DNA of 64,000 bases from CAZGXM01 sp964529795 (GCA_964529795.1 CAZGXM010000005.1:1-64000), one strand, 5' to 3'; counted from the stretch's first letter, positions 49,364-58,963 are shown. Notes: generated by a model from the sequence alone, not told the origin. Made by a program: numbers and translations.

Positions 49364-51544
49364 TCACTTTTCATTGGCGCTGATGGCTATGTAAACCAGG
49401 GGCGCAGCAGCAAAAATCATCATCATTGCGGCAGCCACGATTCCGGAGTCGTTAAAGACCAACGCAGCCCCGCTGCCGACAATTACAGCCAGCAGGCCCC
49501 GGTGGAAATACGGGTACTGCCGGGATATGTACCGGAAAATCCCCACCGGTCGGAAGGACAGCACCGCCAGGGCGGCCAACAGTGCCAGAAACACCCTGCT
49601 CCAAATGGTCCACCTGATAAGCTTGACATTCATGGCCACTTTGCGATATACGACATTCAGGAGAATTTTCGGGCCGCTGTCCAGCACCGACTGCGCCATC
49701 CGGCCCAGGTGGGACTGGACCACGGCAGGCCGCTGGCAGTCATAGGCCGTAAAGATTGTTGCCGTAAGCAGCACCAACCCTGCTGCCACCGGCAATGTGC
49801 GGCGATCCAAACGGATGCCTAACAAACCGGGGATTAAAAAGATAAACGCGCTCAGTGAAGCCAGGGCGCCGCCAAAATTGGCCCCCAGCTGGGGTGCGCC
49901 GATAATGGCGGTCAAAAAAAATAACACTGCCGTAACCAGGGGAAGCAGCCTGCTCACGTTTGTGTTTAAGCGCTGGTAAAGGGCGGCAGTACCGATAACG
50001 GCAGCACCCGACAGTACCCCCATGTATTCATTGCCAATGCCGTAATAACGGGCACCGGCCATGGGGTCGTATCCCAAAGTTGAATGTTTCATCAGCGCTG
50101 CATTGTTCAGCAAGTCTGCAACGATGACTACTACGGTAAACAGGCAGATAAAGATAAACGGGGCCAGCAGTTTGTCTTCCGCCAAAACCAAAGCGGCAAC
50201 CACCAGGACACCAATCAGGATTAACAACGCCGACAGGTAAATACCGAAATCCAAAGTGGGCACCATGACCACCAGTAGCAGGCTTACCGGCACGGCAGTG
50301 AGCGCTAAAAGCACTGGCTTCAGGTATGCGGTAACACGGCATCGCGTAAAGAGGCCCAGCAACGCCAGGGCTATCACAATTATTTGCAGCAAAATATACC
50401 CCTTGACCAGCGGCGGCCGGGCTGTGTAGGTAAAAACCGCCCGCTGGTTGAGGGCTGTTAAATTGTCAACGGGCTCGGCGGCAGGCACCGCCCGGAAGCG
50501 CCGCCCGGTAATCCCCGCCGGCGGCTTTATGTCCAGCCAGTGAAAGATACTGGCAGTGAGGTCGGTAGCGGTCACTATCCCCGGCCGGCGGGTAGTGCTG
50601 CTGGTAAGCATCCCCTGCAGGCCTGTCCCGGCAACGATTACCGGGGTAAAAAAATTTTTTACCGCCAGGGCGTCCCGGGAAGGCTGGTGGCTGAAAACTA
50701 CAAATACGGCACCCTGGAAAGCCGGTGCCTCCATAATCCGGCGGCTAAATTCATCGATCCTTGTTAACGCCTGTTTCCTTTCCCGTCGCCAGATTCGGGG
50801 CAATGTGTCCTCTTTCACCAGTTCCAGGCGGGTCAGGTCACCGGTTTCCACCAGTAACAGGTCACTGTCACCGTACTTTAATGTCTCCCGGTATAATTTT
50901 TCGAAGTCGGTACGCCAGAGCAGTGTCTCCCCTGCGGTGAGCATTTCCCGGCTGACGTTACCCTTTGCCACCCTGCCCCAGCGGTCCATCACCATGGCCA
51001 CAGCCTCACGGTGGTACTCGCCAAGCAGGTCGCTGTTGCCGATTACTGCAGCGATAAGCCCGTTTTGCTCCAGGGTTTCTCCCAACAAACCCGGCATGGC
51101 ATAGCTCTTTTGCCTGACATTGGCCTCCCGCGCATCCTGAAGTTTCAAAAAGACAATGCTGCTATTCGCCACGTTTTTCCCTGTACGGGCCCGGTAAATT
51201 CTCGCTACCGCCATACCACCCAGTTCCCGGCCCGCTCCCAGGGCCAGGCCGCCGTCCCGTCCCGCCACCGCCGGGCGGCCTGCTCCCAGGGTGATATAGG
51301 CGTTCTCCCGGGAATAGCCGGCAGCGGTCTTGGGATTCATCAACCCCGAGGCTGCCCGCCGGGCGAGAGCAAAAAGAAAGGGCATGTTCGCCGCATTGAT
51401 GTCGTCAATACTCAATCCTTCTGCCGCAATCAGCACTACCTGCCGTTTCCCACCGGCCTGAACAGGCAACGACATCAAGCCAAAAAACAGCAGCGAAACA
51501 GCCACTACCCCCACCAATCCCGGCCATTGACGCACATTAAACAT
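49364..51544 (-). CDS. Large membrane protein with a degenerate alkaline-phosphatase-like domain
   Basis: The 726-residue protein begins with a signal peptide (hydrophobic 10-28, VQAGG). A soluble domain of about 330 residues has the alkaline-phosphatase-superfamily outline: VVLIAAEGLS, then MPFLFALARRAASGLM, LLVETGDLTR and VVFSHQPSRDA. The usual metal ligands (Asp-His pairs) are not clear. Residues about 385-725 contain some ten membrane helices. ATG 51544 overlaps the glycosyltransferase gene upstream by 8 bases. A role in cell-envelope polymer or lipid modification is plausible from the neighbour, but I do not recognise a characterised family. Confidence 0.75.
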   Translation of the reverse strand: MFNVRQWPGLVGVVAVSLLFFGLMSLPVQAGGKRQVVLIAAEGLSIDDINAANMPFLFALARRAASGLMNPKTAAGYSRENAYITLGAGRPAVAGRDGGLALGAGRELGGMAVARIYRARTGKNVANSSIVFLKLQDAREANVRQKSYAMPGLLGETLEQNGLIAAVIGNSDLLGEYHREAVAMVMDRWGRVAKGNVSREMLTAGETLLWRTDFEKLYRETLKYGDSDLLLVETGDLTRLELVKEDTLPRIWRRERKQALTRIDEFSRRIMEAPAFQGAVFVVFSHQPSRDALAVKNFFTPVIVAGTGLQGMLTSSTTRRPGIVTATDLTASIFHWLDIKPPAGITGRRFRAVPAAEPVDNLTALNQRAVFTYTARPPLVKGYILLQIIVIALALLGLFTRCRVTAYLKPVLLALTAVPVSLLLVVMVPTLDFGIYLSALLILIGVLVVAALVLAEDKLLAPFIFICLFTVVVIVADLLNNAALMKHSTLGYDPMAGARYYGIGNEYMGVLSGAAVIGTAALYQRLNTNVSRLLPLVTAVLFFLTAIIGAPQLGANFGGALASLSAFIFLIPGLLGIRLDRRTLPVAAGLVLLTATIFTAYDCQRPAVVQSHLGRMAQSVLDSGPKILLNVVYRKVAMNVKLIRWTIWSRVFLALLAALAVLSFRPVGIFRYISRQYPYFHRGLLAVIVGSGAALVFNDSGIVAAAMMMIFAAAPLVYIAISANEK

Positions 51545-52724
51545 ACCGGTCATCCTTCACGGTGGAAAAATTGCTTCCATTAAAAATTCCCTTTTCAGTC
51601 AACAATTTTTCATAAAGAGCCTCGGTTCGGGCCACCATGCGGCTTTCCGCAAACTGCTGTTCCACTGCCCGGCGGGCCTGCAGGCCGAGCACTTCAGCAA
51701 GAAACGGCCGTTCCAGGAGGGTGATGACAGTCCTGGCCAGCGCCCGGGGATTATTGGGCGGCACCAGCATGCCGGTCTTGCCATGCCAGACCAGTTCCGG
51801 CAACCCGCCCACCCTGCTGGCCACAATGGGCCTCCGGGCGGCCATAGCCTCCAGGACGCCAATGGAAAGCCCCTCGGACAACGAGGGGATGACAAAGATA
51901 TTGAAAATCGGCAGCAGCTGGGGAACATCAAAACGAAAACCGGCAAATACTATTTTCTTCAAGCCCAGGTGCGCCGCTTCTTTTTCCAGGCTGCCCCGGA
52001 CGGGACCGTCCCCCACCACCAGGAAATTCACTTTGGGAATCTGGTCCTGAATCATTTTTGCCGCTTTGAGAAAACAGGAAATGCCTTTTTGAGGAATTAG
52101 CCGAGCCACCACCCCGACCACGGGGGCAGTAACGTCCAGTCCCAGTTCCCTTTTTTTGCGGGTAACTTCGGTAATCTGGTTGAACTTGGCCAGGCTGAGG
52201 CCATTATAAATGGTGGTGATTTTTTCGCGGGGAAAGCGCTCTACCCGCTGGATATCCCGGGCCAGGGCTTCGGAGACGGTAATGGCATGGTCTGTATATC
52301 TGGCAAGCCGGCGCTGCACGGCGGAAAACGCGGCCCTTTTCCAGCGGGCATAGTCATCGCCGTAAATGAAGTTATGAAAGGTGGCAATCACCACCGGTAC
52401 GCCGGTACGCAGCGCTGCCAAACGGCCAACCAGGCCTGCTTTGGCCCCGTGGGTATGCACCAGCTGCACTTGATGCTGCCGCATCAGCGATACCAGCTGG
52501 CGGAAAGCAAGCAAATCCGTGAAAGGATTGATATTGCCCTGCAGGTCGATGGGATAGGTAAACACCCCCAACCGCCGCAGGTCAGTGATCATATCACCGT
52601 AATCCGGGCTGCAGACCATAAAATCAAAACGTTGCCGGCTGAGATTCCGGGCCAAGCTGAGGACATGCTCCTTCATGCCGCCCTCCGCTGGCCGGAGAAT
52701 ATGTAGTACCTTTATCCGCGCCAT
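51537..52724 (-). CDS. Glycosyltransferase family 4 protein
   Basis: The 395-residue GT-B fold enzyme starts IKVLHILRPAEGGMKEHVL, with the donor-site FVIPSLSEGLSIGVLEAMAARRPIVAS near residue 280-305, where the two family glutamates lie. There is no signal or membrane helix, so it acts at the cytoplasmic face. Its end overlaps the membrane phosphatase-like gene by 8 bases, indicating joint action, probably in a surface glycan or lipid. The start has only a weak ribosome site. Confidence 0.88.
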   Translation of the reverse strand: MARIKVLHILRPAEGGMKEHVLSLARNLSRQRFDFMVCSPDYGDMITDLRRLGVFTYPIDLQGNINPFTDLLAFRQLVSLMRQHQVQLVHTHGAKAGLVGRLAALRTGVPVVIATFHNFIYGDDYARWKRAAFSAVQRRLARYTDHAITVSEALARDIQRVERFPREKITTIYNGLSLAKFNQITEVTRKKRELGLDVTAPVVGVVARLIPQKGISCFLKAAKMIQDQIPKVNFLVVGDGPVRGSLEKEAAHLGLKKIVFAGFRFDVPQLLPIFNIFVIPSLSEGLSIGVLEAMAARRPIVASRVGGLPELVWHGKTGMLVPPNNPRALARTVITLLERPFLAEVLGLQARRAVEQQFAESRMVARTEALYEKLLTEKGIFNGSNFSTVKDDRYV

Positions 52725-52799
52725 TAAAGGTTTCACCGCCGTAAAGCAATTAATCTCTGGCGTTAGCTTTACCTTTTGCAGGGAAACTATTCTTAATTT

Positions 52800-52914
52800 G
52801 GGGACGGTTCTTGACTTGAATTCCAGTTAATGGAAAAGGGGCGGCCCCTGCGTGAATCCGACAAAATACCTTTTGTGGTGTCGCATTTTGTCATTCAGGT
52901 CCAAAACCGTCCCC
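52800..52914. repeat. 115-bp element related to the 8291-8397 repeat
   Basis: The left arm (52800-52825) is identical over 26 bases to that at 8291. The inner TTCCAGTTAATGGAA palindrome is also similar. The right arm has decayed to ACCGTCCCC at 52906-52914. It ends 7 bases before the octahaem cytochrome stop. Confidence 0.8.
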
Positions 52915-52920
52915 GTCAAA

Positions 52921-54366
52921 TTATTTCTTTTGTCTTTGCTCCACAATATCAGCAATTTCTTCCACCTGCTCGTCGGTGGCATTGTCATGGCATTCCACAC
53001 AGGAGTTGGGCATATCGTACGTGGTGCTGAAACCGGGCGGGAATACATTGAGCCTGTGTGAGCGAATATCTCCCAGCCCTTTTTCATCCCAGACGGCGGA
53101 TTTGGCTGTCCTGGTCATGTGGCAGGAGACACAGCCTGTCTTTGCCATGGCGGCATACTTGCTATCCCCGAAGTGGTGCTCTTCTCCGTTAAAGGGCGGG
53201 GAAGCCCGGTGGCAATCCAGGCACATTTCACGCCCTGCTTCTTTTTTAGTATATTCCTTGTCTCCCACCCTGTAACCGTCATCATGGGGTGAGTGGCAGT
53301 CAAAGCAGGTTTTCGGCGCCTGATCAGATTCACTCTTATAATGCGCTGATACCTTGTGGTCCCACCACTGCTGGTGGTGTTTCTTTGAAGCAACTGACTC
53401 CTCCAGGGTTACTTTGCCGTCGTCATCTCTATCCTCGCCATAATAACCGCCTTTATCTGACCAGTAATTATCCAAATCCAATCCCACTTCATAAGCACCA
53501 TTTTGACCCTGCTTTTCGGCCCACGGGAATTCAAAGACACCGTTGGGCTTGCTCTTTCCGCGGCTGTGGCACTGGCCGCAAACCTCGTTGGCAGTCTTCT
53601 TGTTATCCAGCTTGGCCGGGTTGATAATGTTGCCCGGGGGGTTGTTCTGGTGCAGGCTGCCGGGACCATGACAGTCCTCACACCCGGTATTGAACTCGGA
53701 ATACTGGTAGCCTGTTACCAGACCGTCGTTGTTCCACTTCAATGCCAGGCCGGTATTATGACAGCCGGCGCAGTTCTTTTCAAAGGTACGCCCGGGCCGC
53801 CACCAGTTGTTCTTGTTCGGCTCCCCGTGGCCCTCGTCCGCGTGATAAGGTACCCATTTCTCAGGTTTTTGGTTCCACTGGATAGGCAGGATGTGAATGG
53901 CGTTATCATTTGCTTCATTTGCTACATCTTTGGTGAGATAGCGCTGTTTCCAGTTATCCCAACCGCCGTAGGTACCAAAAATCTTGTAGTCCTTATCACC
54001 GATAGTCACGGTGCCGTCCTCTTTTAAAACGATGTCAACAATTTCACCGCCGCCCTCTTTCATGGCCCCGTAGGAAAGCTTACCGGCACCAAAATCCCCT
54101 TTCAATTCGAACTTATCCCAGTCTGCTTGCTGTAAAGACAGGGCGTGGAATGTATCTTTCCACTGCTTGTAGATTTCCTTGTGACAGTTGCCGCATTCTT
54201 CCGAGCCAATAAACTGCTTGGCCGCCACGTCTTTGCCCGGAGACTGCTGAGGCGGTTTTTCATCAGGCTTGGTAGCCTCCCGACGGAAACAGCCACCGGC
54301 GACTGCCAGCCCCACAATTAAGGTCAGGATACCAATGCAAAGAAACAGCTTCTTTTTCCTGGACAT
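52921..54366 (-). CDS. Octahaem c-type cytochrome lipoprotein
   Basis: The 481-residue protein has a lipoprotein signal (MSRKKK, hydrophobic stretch, VAGGC lipobox near residue 26). Eight CxxCH haem sites follow in order: CGNCH, CAGCH, CEDCH, CGQCH, CFDCH, CLDCH, CVSCH, CVECH. The layout resembles cytochrome c554-like multihaem proteins. Between the fourth and fifth sites lies DRDDDGKVTLEE, a textbook EF-hand calcium loop. AAGGGGG precedes the ATG. It is expected on the outer face of the membrane, passing electrons from menaquinol towards extracellular or cell-wall acceptors, with the 12-haem protein upstream. Confidence 0.93.
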   Translation of the reverse strand: MSRKKKLFLCIGILTLIVGLAVAGGCFRREATKPDEKPPQQSPGKDVAAKQFIGSEECGNCHKEIYKQWKDTFHALSLQQADWDKFELKGDFGAGKLSYGAMKEGGGEIVDIVLKEDGTVTIGDKDYKIFGTYGGWDNWKQRYLTKDVANEANDNAIHILPIQWNQKPEKWVPYHADEGHGEPNKNNWWRPGRTFEKNCAGCHNTGLALKWNNDGLVTGYQYSEFNTGCEDCHGPGSLHQNNPPGNIINPAKLDNKKTANEVCGQCHSRGKSKPNGVFEFPWAEKQGQNGAYEVGLDLDNYWSDKGGYYGEDRDDDGKVTLEESVASKKHHQQWWDHKVSAHYKSESDQAPKTCFDCHSPHDDGYRVGDKEYTKKEAGREMCLDCHRASPPFNGEEHHFGDSKYAAMAKTGCVSCHMTRTAKSAVWDEKGLGDIRSHRLNVFPPGFSTTYDMPNSCVECHDNATDEQVEEIADIVEQRQKK

Positions 54367-54450
54367 GATTTTCCCCCTTTTCCTACTTGTGAAAGGATTT
54401 AACCACTTATTAATATCATCTTTCCAAATAAGGGGGAGAATTATGCAGAA

Positions 54451-54489
54451 AAGTCACACCCGCGGCGCCAGGCGGCAAAGGTGTGACTT
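54451..54489 (-). terminator. Intrinsic terminator of the aminotransferase gene
   Basis: AAGTCACACC pairs exactly with GGTGTGACTT and runs into TTCTG on the minus strand. A GC-rich inner stem adds stability. Confidence 0.8.
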
Positions 54490-54502
54490 ATTTGTGCAGC
54501 AT

Positions 54503-55882
54503 TTATCTTTTAAGTATTGACCCGAGGGTGGTTTTGGCGCTGCCGAAGGCGATGTTCACAAAACCCCTGTACCTGGAAAGGATGTCCTCCAGGGCATCCG
54601 CCACATAGTCCAAGTCCTCGTAAGCAACGGTCAGCGGCGGCTGCAGGCGGATGACGTTGGGGTTGTTCAGGGTAAAGTTGGTAATCACTTTATGCCTGTT
54701 CAGCAGTTCGCCCTGCACCAGGGCGCCGGTGTATTCGCGGGCCAGTTTGTCCAGTGCGCCGCCAGTGAGCTTGTCAATGAAGCCTTTGTGCCGGTTGAAC
54801 TCCAGACCAATCATCAGGCCCCTGCCCCGCACCTCTTTCAGCAGCGGGTATTTGTCCTGCATGGGTTTGAGCCTGTCCAGCAGGTACTGTCCCTTTTCCC
54901 GGGCCTGGAAGGCCAGGTCTTCTTCCACCAGGATGTTTACCGCCGCAAGGCCGGCAGCGGCGGCAAAGGTATTTCCTCCAAAGGTTGAGGTATGCAGTAA
55001 ATACGTATCCATACCGCCATAGGCCTTGTTCCAGATCTCCCTGGTGGTGCAGAAGGCACCGATGGGTACCATGCTGCCGCTTAAGGCCTTGGCGATACAC
55101 ATGATATCCGGGGCCACATTTTCGTGCTCACAGGCAAAGTTATACCCCGTCCGCCCCAGGCCGGTTTGGATTTCATCCATAATAAGGTAGGTATCGTACC
55201 TGTCGCATAAATCCCTGACTGCCTTGAGGTAGCCGTCGGGCGGGACGACCACGCCGCCCTCTCCTTGAATGGGTTCGAGGATAACAGCCGCAATGTCCCC
55301 TTTGTACATTTCCCTTTCCAGGGCATCCGGGTCGCCGTAGGGTACCTGCAGGCACTCGGGTACCAGTGGCTCAAAGGGTTTTTGATAACTTTCCTTGCCG
55401 GTCAGGGACAGGGAACCCATGGACTTACCGTGGAAAGACCCCTTGGTGGAAATCAGCTTCTTTCTCCCGCTGGCAATCCGGGCCAGCTTTATTGCCCCCT
55501 CCACCGCCTCGGTACCGCTGTTGCCAAAATAAAAATGCTGCAGCTCACCGGGCATGATTTCCGCCAGGTTATGGGCCAGGGCGGCGCTGACGGCATTTAA
55601 ATTTACCTGGAGAAAGTTGGGCAGTTTCTTAACCCTGTCCAGTGCTTCTCTGATTTTGGGGTGGTTGTGCCCGAAAGAAAGGGCGCCAAATGAACCGAGA
55701 AAGTCCAGATACCTTTCACCGTTTTCATCCCAGACATATGTACCCTCCGCCCTGACAAACCGCCGGTCGTAATTAAGAAGCAGCGTCATCTGGGCCAGCA
55801 CCGGGTTGAGGTGGTCCTTGTATTCCTGCCGCACTTTCTTAATATCCCAGCTTAAAGCCTCATCCAGTGTAATCATATTCAT
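54503..55882 (-). CDS. Class III aminotransferase (putrescine/ornithine/GABA type)
   Basis: The 459-residue PLP enzyme has FYFGNSGTEAVEGAIKLAR, the PLP site LIMDEIQTGLGRTG, the PLP lysine in CIAKALSGS and HTSTFGGNTFAAAAG. An N-terminal extension and size like putrescine aminotransferase (YgjG) are evident. ATG 55882 follows GGGGAG. It is a single gene between two cytochrome genes, bounded by hairpins. speD lies 5 kb away, so polyamine turnover is conceivable, but substrate cannot be assigned. It is a different subgroup from the aminotransferase at 36496-37770. Confidence 0.88.
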   Translation of the reverse strand: MNMITLDEALSWDIKKVRQEYKDHLNPVLAQMTLLLNYDRRFVRAEGTYVWDENGERYLDFLGSFGALSFGHNHPKIREALDRVKKLPNFLQVNLNAVSAALAHNLAEIMPGELQHFYFGNSGTEAVEGAIKLARIASGRKKLISTKGSFHGKSMGSLSLTGKESYQKPFEPLVPECLQVPYGDPDALEREMYKGDIAAVILEPIQGEGGVVVPPDGYLKAVRDLCDRYDTYLIMDEIQTGLGRTGYNFACEHENVAPDIMCIAKALSGSMVPIGAFCTTREIWNKAYGGMDTYLLHTSTFGGNTFAAAAGLAAVNILVEEDLAFQAREKGQYLLDRLKPMQDKYPLLKEVRGRGLMIGLEFNRHKGFIDKLTGGALDKLAREYTGALVQGELLNRHKVITNFTLNNPNVIRLQPPLTVAYEDLDYVADALEDILSRYRGFVNIAFGSAKTTLGSILKR

Positions 55883-55985
55883 AGCAAAACACTCCCCATC
55901 TGCATTAAATATACCTTTAATATCTATTTCCACCCGTCGGAAAATAATTCCTCCTTTTGCCCATTCCCATAATCCCATAAATCGA

Positions 55986-56018
55986 AACAAGGTGCCGGGA
56001 AAGTCCCGACACCTTGTT
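55986..56018 (-). terminator. Long hairpin after the 12-haem cytochrome gene
   Basis: AACAAGGTGTCGGGA pairs with TCCCGGCACCTTGTT (one mismatch pair) around 3 bases, followed by TCGATTT on the minus strand. It is probably a terminator. Its ACAAGGTG/CACCTTGT core resembles the palindrome at 43183-43215. Confidence 0.7.
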
Positions 56019-56035
56019 GGTGTTGCGGTTACTGC

Positions 56036-58963
56036 TTAGTCTAAGGATGGGTTGTCTATCGGAGTACCAGACTCGGTATATTGATAGTCTTCCTTGAATA
56101 CGTGGCTGCGGATGTCGCCGCCGCCGTTGGTTTCACCATTGCTGTAAATCTGAGCACTCTTGGCAACAAACGGCATGTAGGCATCAATATTCACCGCTTG
56201 GCCGTGGCAGGTAGCACAGAGAGCATCTGCCCTTGCCTTCAGCTGCTTGGCATCGATCAACTTGTGAGAATCGTGGCAACTGGAGCAGCTGAGGATAGGC
56301 CCGCCAGCAGCTTGATAATGTCCTGACTGGATAAAGTCAATGTACTGCTGGTGGTGTCCCTTTGAAGTGTTGTCCGCCCAGAGCTTGGTTGTATCCACCA
56401 GCTCCATACCGGCAGTTTCACTGGAGTAGGTGCTGCCGTCAGCTTCGTAGGTGGTATAACTGAAGGTACCAGAGTCATAAAGATCAATCTTGTAGTAACG
56501 GTTGATGGAGTACTCCGTACCGGGCAGCCAGCCGTAAGTGTCACCACGGCCTGCAGTGCTCTTGCCGCGGATGTGGCAGCTGCCGCAGACGTCGGTCTGC
56601 TGTCCCAGGGGCATTTCAGCCGGGTTGATGATGTTTTCAGCAGTGGGGAACTCCGCGTGATTCTTGCCGGGTCCGTGGCAGGCTTCGCAGCCAACACCCT
56701 GCTCCTTGTAGTACTGCTCAGAAGTCAGCGGGTCAAATCCCGCTGCCGGCGCCACTCCGGACTGGGTCACGTCAAGACCGGTAGCATGGCAGCTACCGCA
56801 CTTGTCGGTCCAGTTTCTGTACGGGTCTTTAGAGCCATGGTAATCTACCCAGCCTTGGCCGGTCCCGTCACCATACAGGTCAGTGTTAAACTGGATTATA
56901 CCGGTAGCCACGACCAGGCCGTCTGCTGCAGGCGCTCCGGCTTCAGCCACACTGGCATCATATATTTCCTTATCCTTACCACTGGAGTTATTGGCAGAAT
57001 TATACGCAAATACATATCTCTGCTTCCACTTGCCGCCCAGTACATAGTCAACGTCGTTGGGATACAGGTCGGACGTAGCCATGTCGTTTTCATTCCAGCG
57101 TGCCATCGCTTCAGGCCTGATGCTGGTGAAAGCGTAATAAACAGCGCCTCCGTCTATTGCCGCCTGTGCATCTGTGGTGTTGCCATACAGACCGACGTTT
57201 ACTAAATCGGCAGCGGTTGCAACTCTCTTCTCAACCGGCATAATCTTCTTGGCGTGTAAAGTTTCGTCCAGCCACTCTTGCAGCTCGGTATCGCTCCAGT
57301 AAATGTCAGTATTTCTTACCAGATTAGCAGCTTGAGTATTGGCCGCCCAGTTGTTGTATACTGCTTCAGTTACAACTGTTACAAAGTCATCTTTCCAGTA
57401 CTTCTGATATTCTGCTGCATAGTCTGCGTGGCAGTTGGCGCAGGTCTGGGAACCGACATAGAGGTCCTTGGAGATGTCGCCAGTCTTGCTGAGAGTACCA
57501 TCAGGCTGAATCTCCAGCGCAGCGGATACCAGCTTGCCGTTGGCGTCAATCTGATAACCTGCCGGGAAGTAAGCTTCGCCGTTCTTGGTCTGGGTATCGG
57601 GAGTTACAGCAGCCTGACCGGAGAGTACAGCATAACCTTCGTTACCTTCGCCCTTACTGTGGCAGGTCTCGCATACGCCCATGTTGGGCTTACGCTTCAA
57701 TGCGGAAGAGCCGGCGATTTCCTTCAATTGGGCAAGGGCGAATTCCCCGCTGCCGCTCGGGCCTACAGTACGGTCCCAGTAATCCTGGTTAGTACCGTGA
57801 GCCACGTGGCAGGTCTCGCAAGTTACCCGATAGTTCTCTTCGAAATCAAGACCGGGCTCGTCAGCATGCCAGTTCATACCCACCTGGTGACGGTAAGCTT
57901 CGGAATATTTACCGGTAAGCGTTTCGGCGGAGCCCTCTGCTGTGAATGCGGAAGTATTATAGTCAGTGTGGCAGGCACCGCAGAAGTTGTTCAGACCGGA
58001 TATGTGCGTCACACTTTCGTTGGCCTGGAGGTAATTGTCAATATCCATTTTCACCTGAATTGCCGGTGTGCCGTAAACCCTGTCAGCAGCATCGTCGGAT
58101 AGGTCTACACCGCTAATAACGGTATAACCGGCGCTGTTGTCAACAGTGGCGCCCCAGGACTTGGACCCGTCATCATAAACATTTGCGCCATAGGGGTACC
58201 CCTTGATCAACAGTGCGGGTTCGCCTTCAAAGTACACCTTATAACCTACACCGGCTTCATAAACCAACCCGGTCGTGGTTGCGTCAACGGTTGCTGTGTA
58301 AGCAAACCCACCGGCGGGTTTTCTTAATGTAGCCGCTCCGTTGGGGTCCGGATTGAGAATACGGGCGTTACCACCCTGGCCGTGCGGGCTGTGGCAGCTC
58401 TGGCAACCAAATTCAGCTTGCCATGCTGTAACCGTTTTGCCATATTCCGTTGTTCCGGTTTCAGCAACTGCTGACCCACCGGGGGCCGCCGAGATGTTCA
58501 GAGCACCGGTGACATTGTGGTTTGACCCAAAGGCTTCGGTACCATTTCCGAACATGCCACCAAAGGTAGCTTTGCCGGTGCTACCGATGAGACCTTCCTG
58601 TACGTTATAAGTGGTAGTTACAGTACCGTCATGACATGCCATACAGGTATCATACGCACTATACCACTGTAACAATGATGCCCCTACCGCGGTGTGTGTA
58701 GCATGGCAGGAAGCACAAGCGTCGGTATCTTTGGTGTAGTTGGTATGGATACGGTAATTTTCGGGGTTAGCTTCATTAGGAAGATAGATTTCATAGGGAT
58801 AGTCTGTAGCATTGTCATAAGTGTACTGTTTGACTGTTGGCAGGTATGATGCCACATCGTCATTAACGGGTCCGACTTTGACCTGCGCCGCAAATGCCGC
58901 TGTTGCAAAGACAAATGTCAGCAGCACTGCCAGGCCGACAATAATTGCAAGCCTCTTAGACAC
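56036..58963 (-). CDS. Dodecahaem secreted c-type cytochrome
   Basis: The 975-residue protein starts at GTG 58963 (GGGAGG 7 bases upstream) with a Sec signal ending AAFAAQ. Twelve CxxCH sites follow: CASCH, CMACH, CQSCH, CGACH, CETCH, CETCH, CANCH, CGSCH, CEACH, CGSCH, CSSCH, CATCH. The last six form a module parallel to the octahaem lipoprotein (CEACHGPG, then NIINPAE, CGSCHIRG, then GHHQQY), but the final two haems of that module are missing; it stops after GDIRSH. It has no lipobox or membrane anchor. A role in electron transfer across or beyond the cell wall is inferred. Confidence 0.93.
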   Translation of the reverse strand: MSKRLAIIVGLAVLLTFVFATAAFAAQVKVGPVNDDVASYLPTVKQYTYDNATDYPYEIYLPNEANPENYRIHTNYTKDTDACASCHATHTAVGASLLQWYSAYDTCMACHDGTVTTTYNVQEGLIGSTGKATFGGMFGNGTEAFGSNHNVTGALNISAAPGGSAVAETGTTEYGKTVTAWQAEFGCQSCHSPHGQGGNARILNPDPNGAATLRKPAGGFAYTATVDATTTGLVYEAGVGYKVYFEGEPALLIKGYPYGANVYDDGSKSWGATVDNSAGYTVISGVDLSDDAADRVYGTPAIQVKMDIDNYLQANESVTHISGLNNFCGACHTDYNTSAFTAEGSAETLTGKYSEAYRHQVGMNWHADEPGLDFEENYRVTCETCHVAHGTNQDYWDRTVGPSGSGEFALAQLKEIAGSSALKRKPNMGVCETCHSKGEGNEGYAVLSGQAAVTPDTQTKNGEAYFPAGYQIDANGKLVSAALEIQPDGTLSKTGDISKDLYVGSQTCANCHADYAAEYQKYWKDDFVTVVTEAVYNNWAANTQAANLVRNTDIYWSDTELQEWLDETLHAKKIMPVEKRVATAADLVNVGLYGNTTDAQAAIDGGAVYYAFTSIRPEAMARWNENDMATSDLYPNDVDYVLGGKWKQRYVFAYNSANNSSGKDKEIYDASVAEAGAPAADGLVVATGIIQFNTDLYGDGTGQGWVDYHGSKDPYRNWTDKCGSCHATGLDVTQSGVAPAAGFDPLTSEQYYKEQGVGCEACHGPGKNHAEFPTAENIINPAEMPLGQQTDVCGSCHIRGKSTAGRGDTYGWLPGTEYSINRYYKIDLYDSGTFSYTTYEADGSTYSSETAGMELVDTTKLWADNTSKGHHQQYIDFIQSGHYQAAGGPILSCSSCHDSHKLIDAKQLKARADALCATCHGQAVNIDAYMPFVAKSAQIYSNGETNGGGDIRSHVFKEDYQYTESGTPIDNPSLD

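Noticed and set aside
57278..58102. Plus-strand 274-codon hydrophobic frame
   Set aside because: It is the complement of the 12-haem cytochrome gene, whose haem motifs are unambiguous on the minus strand.
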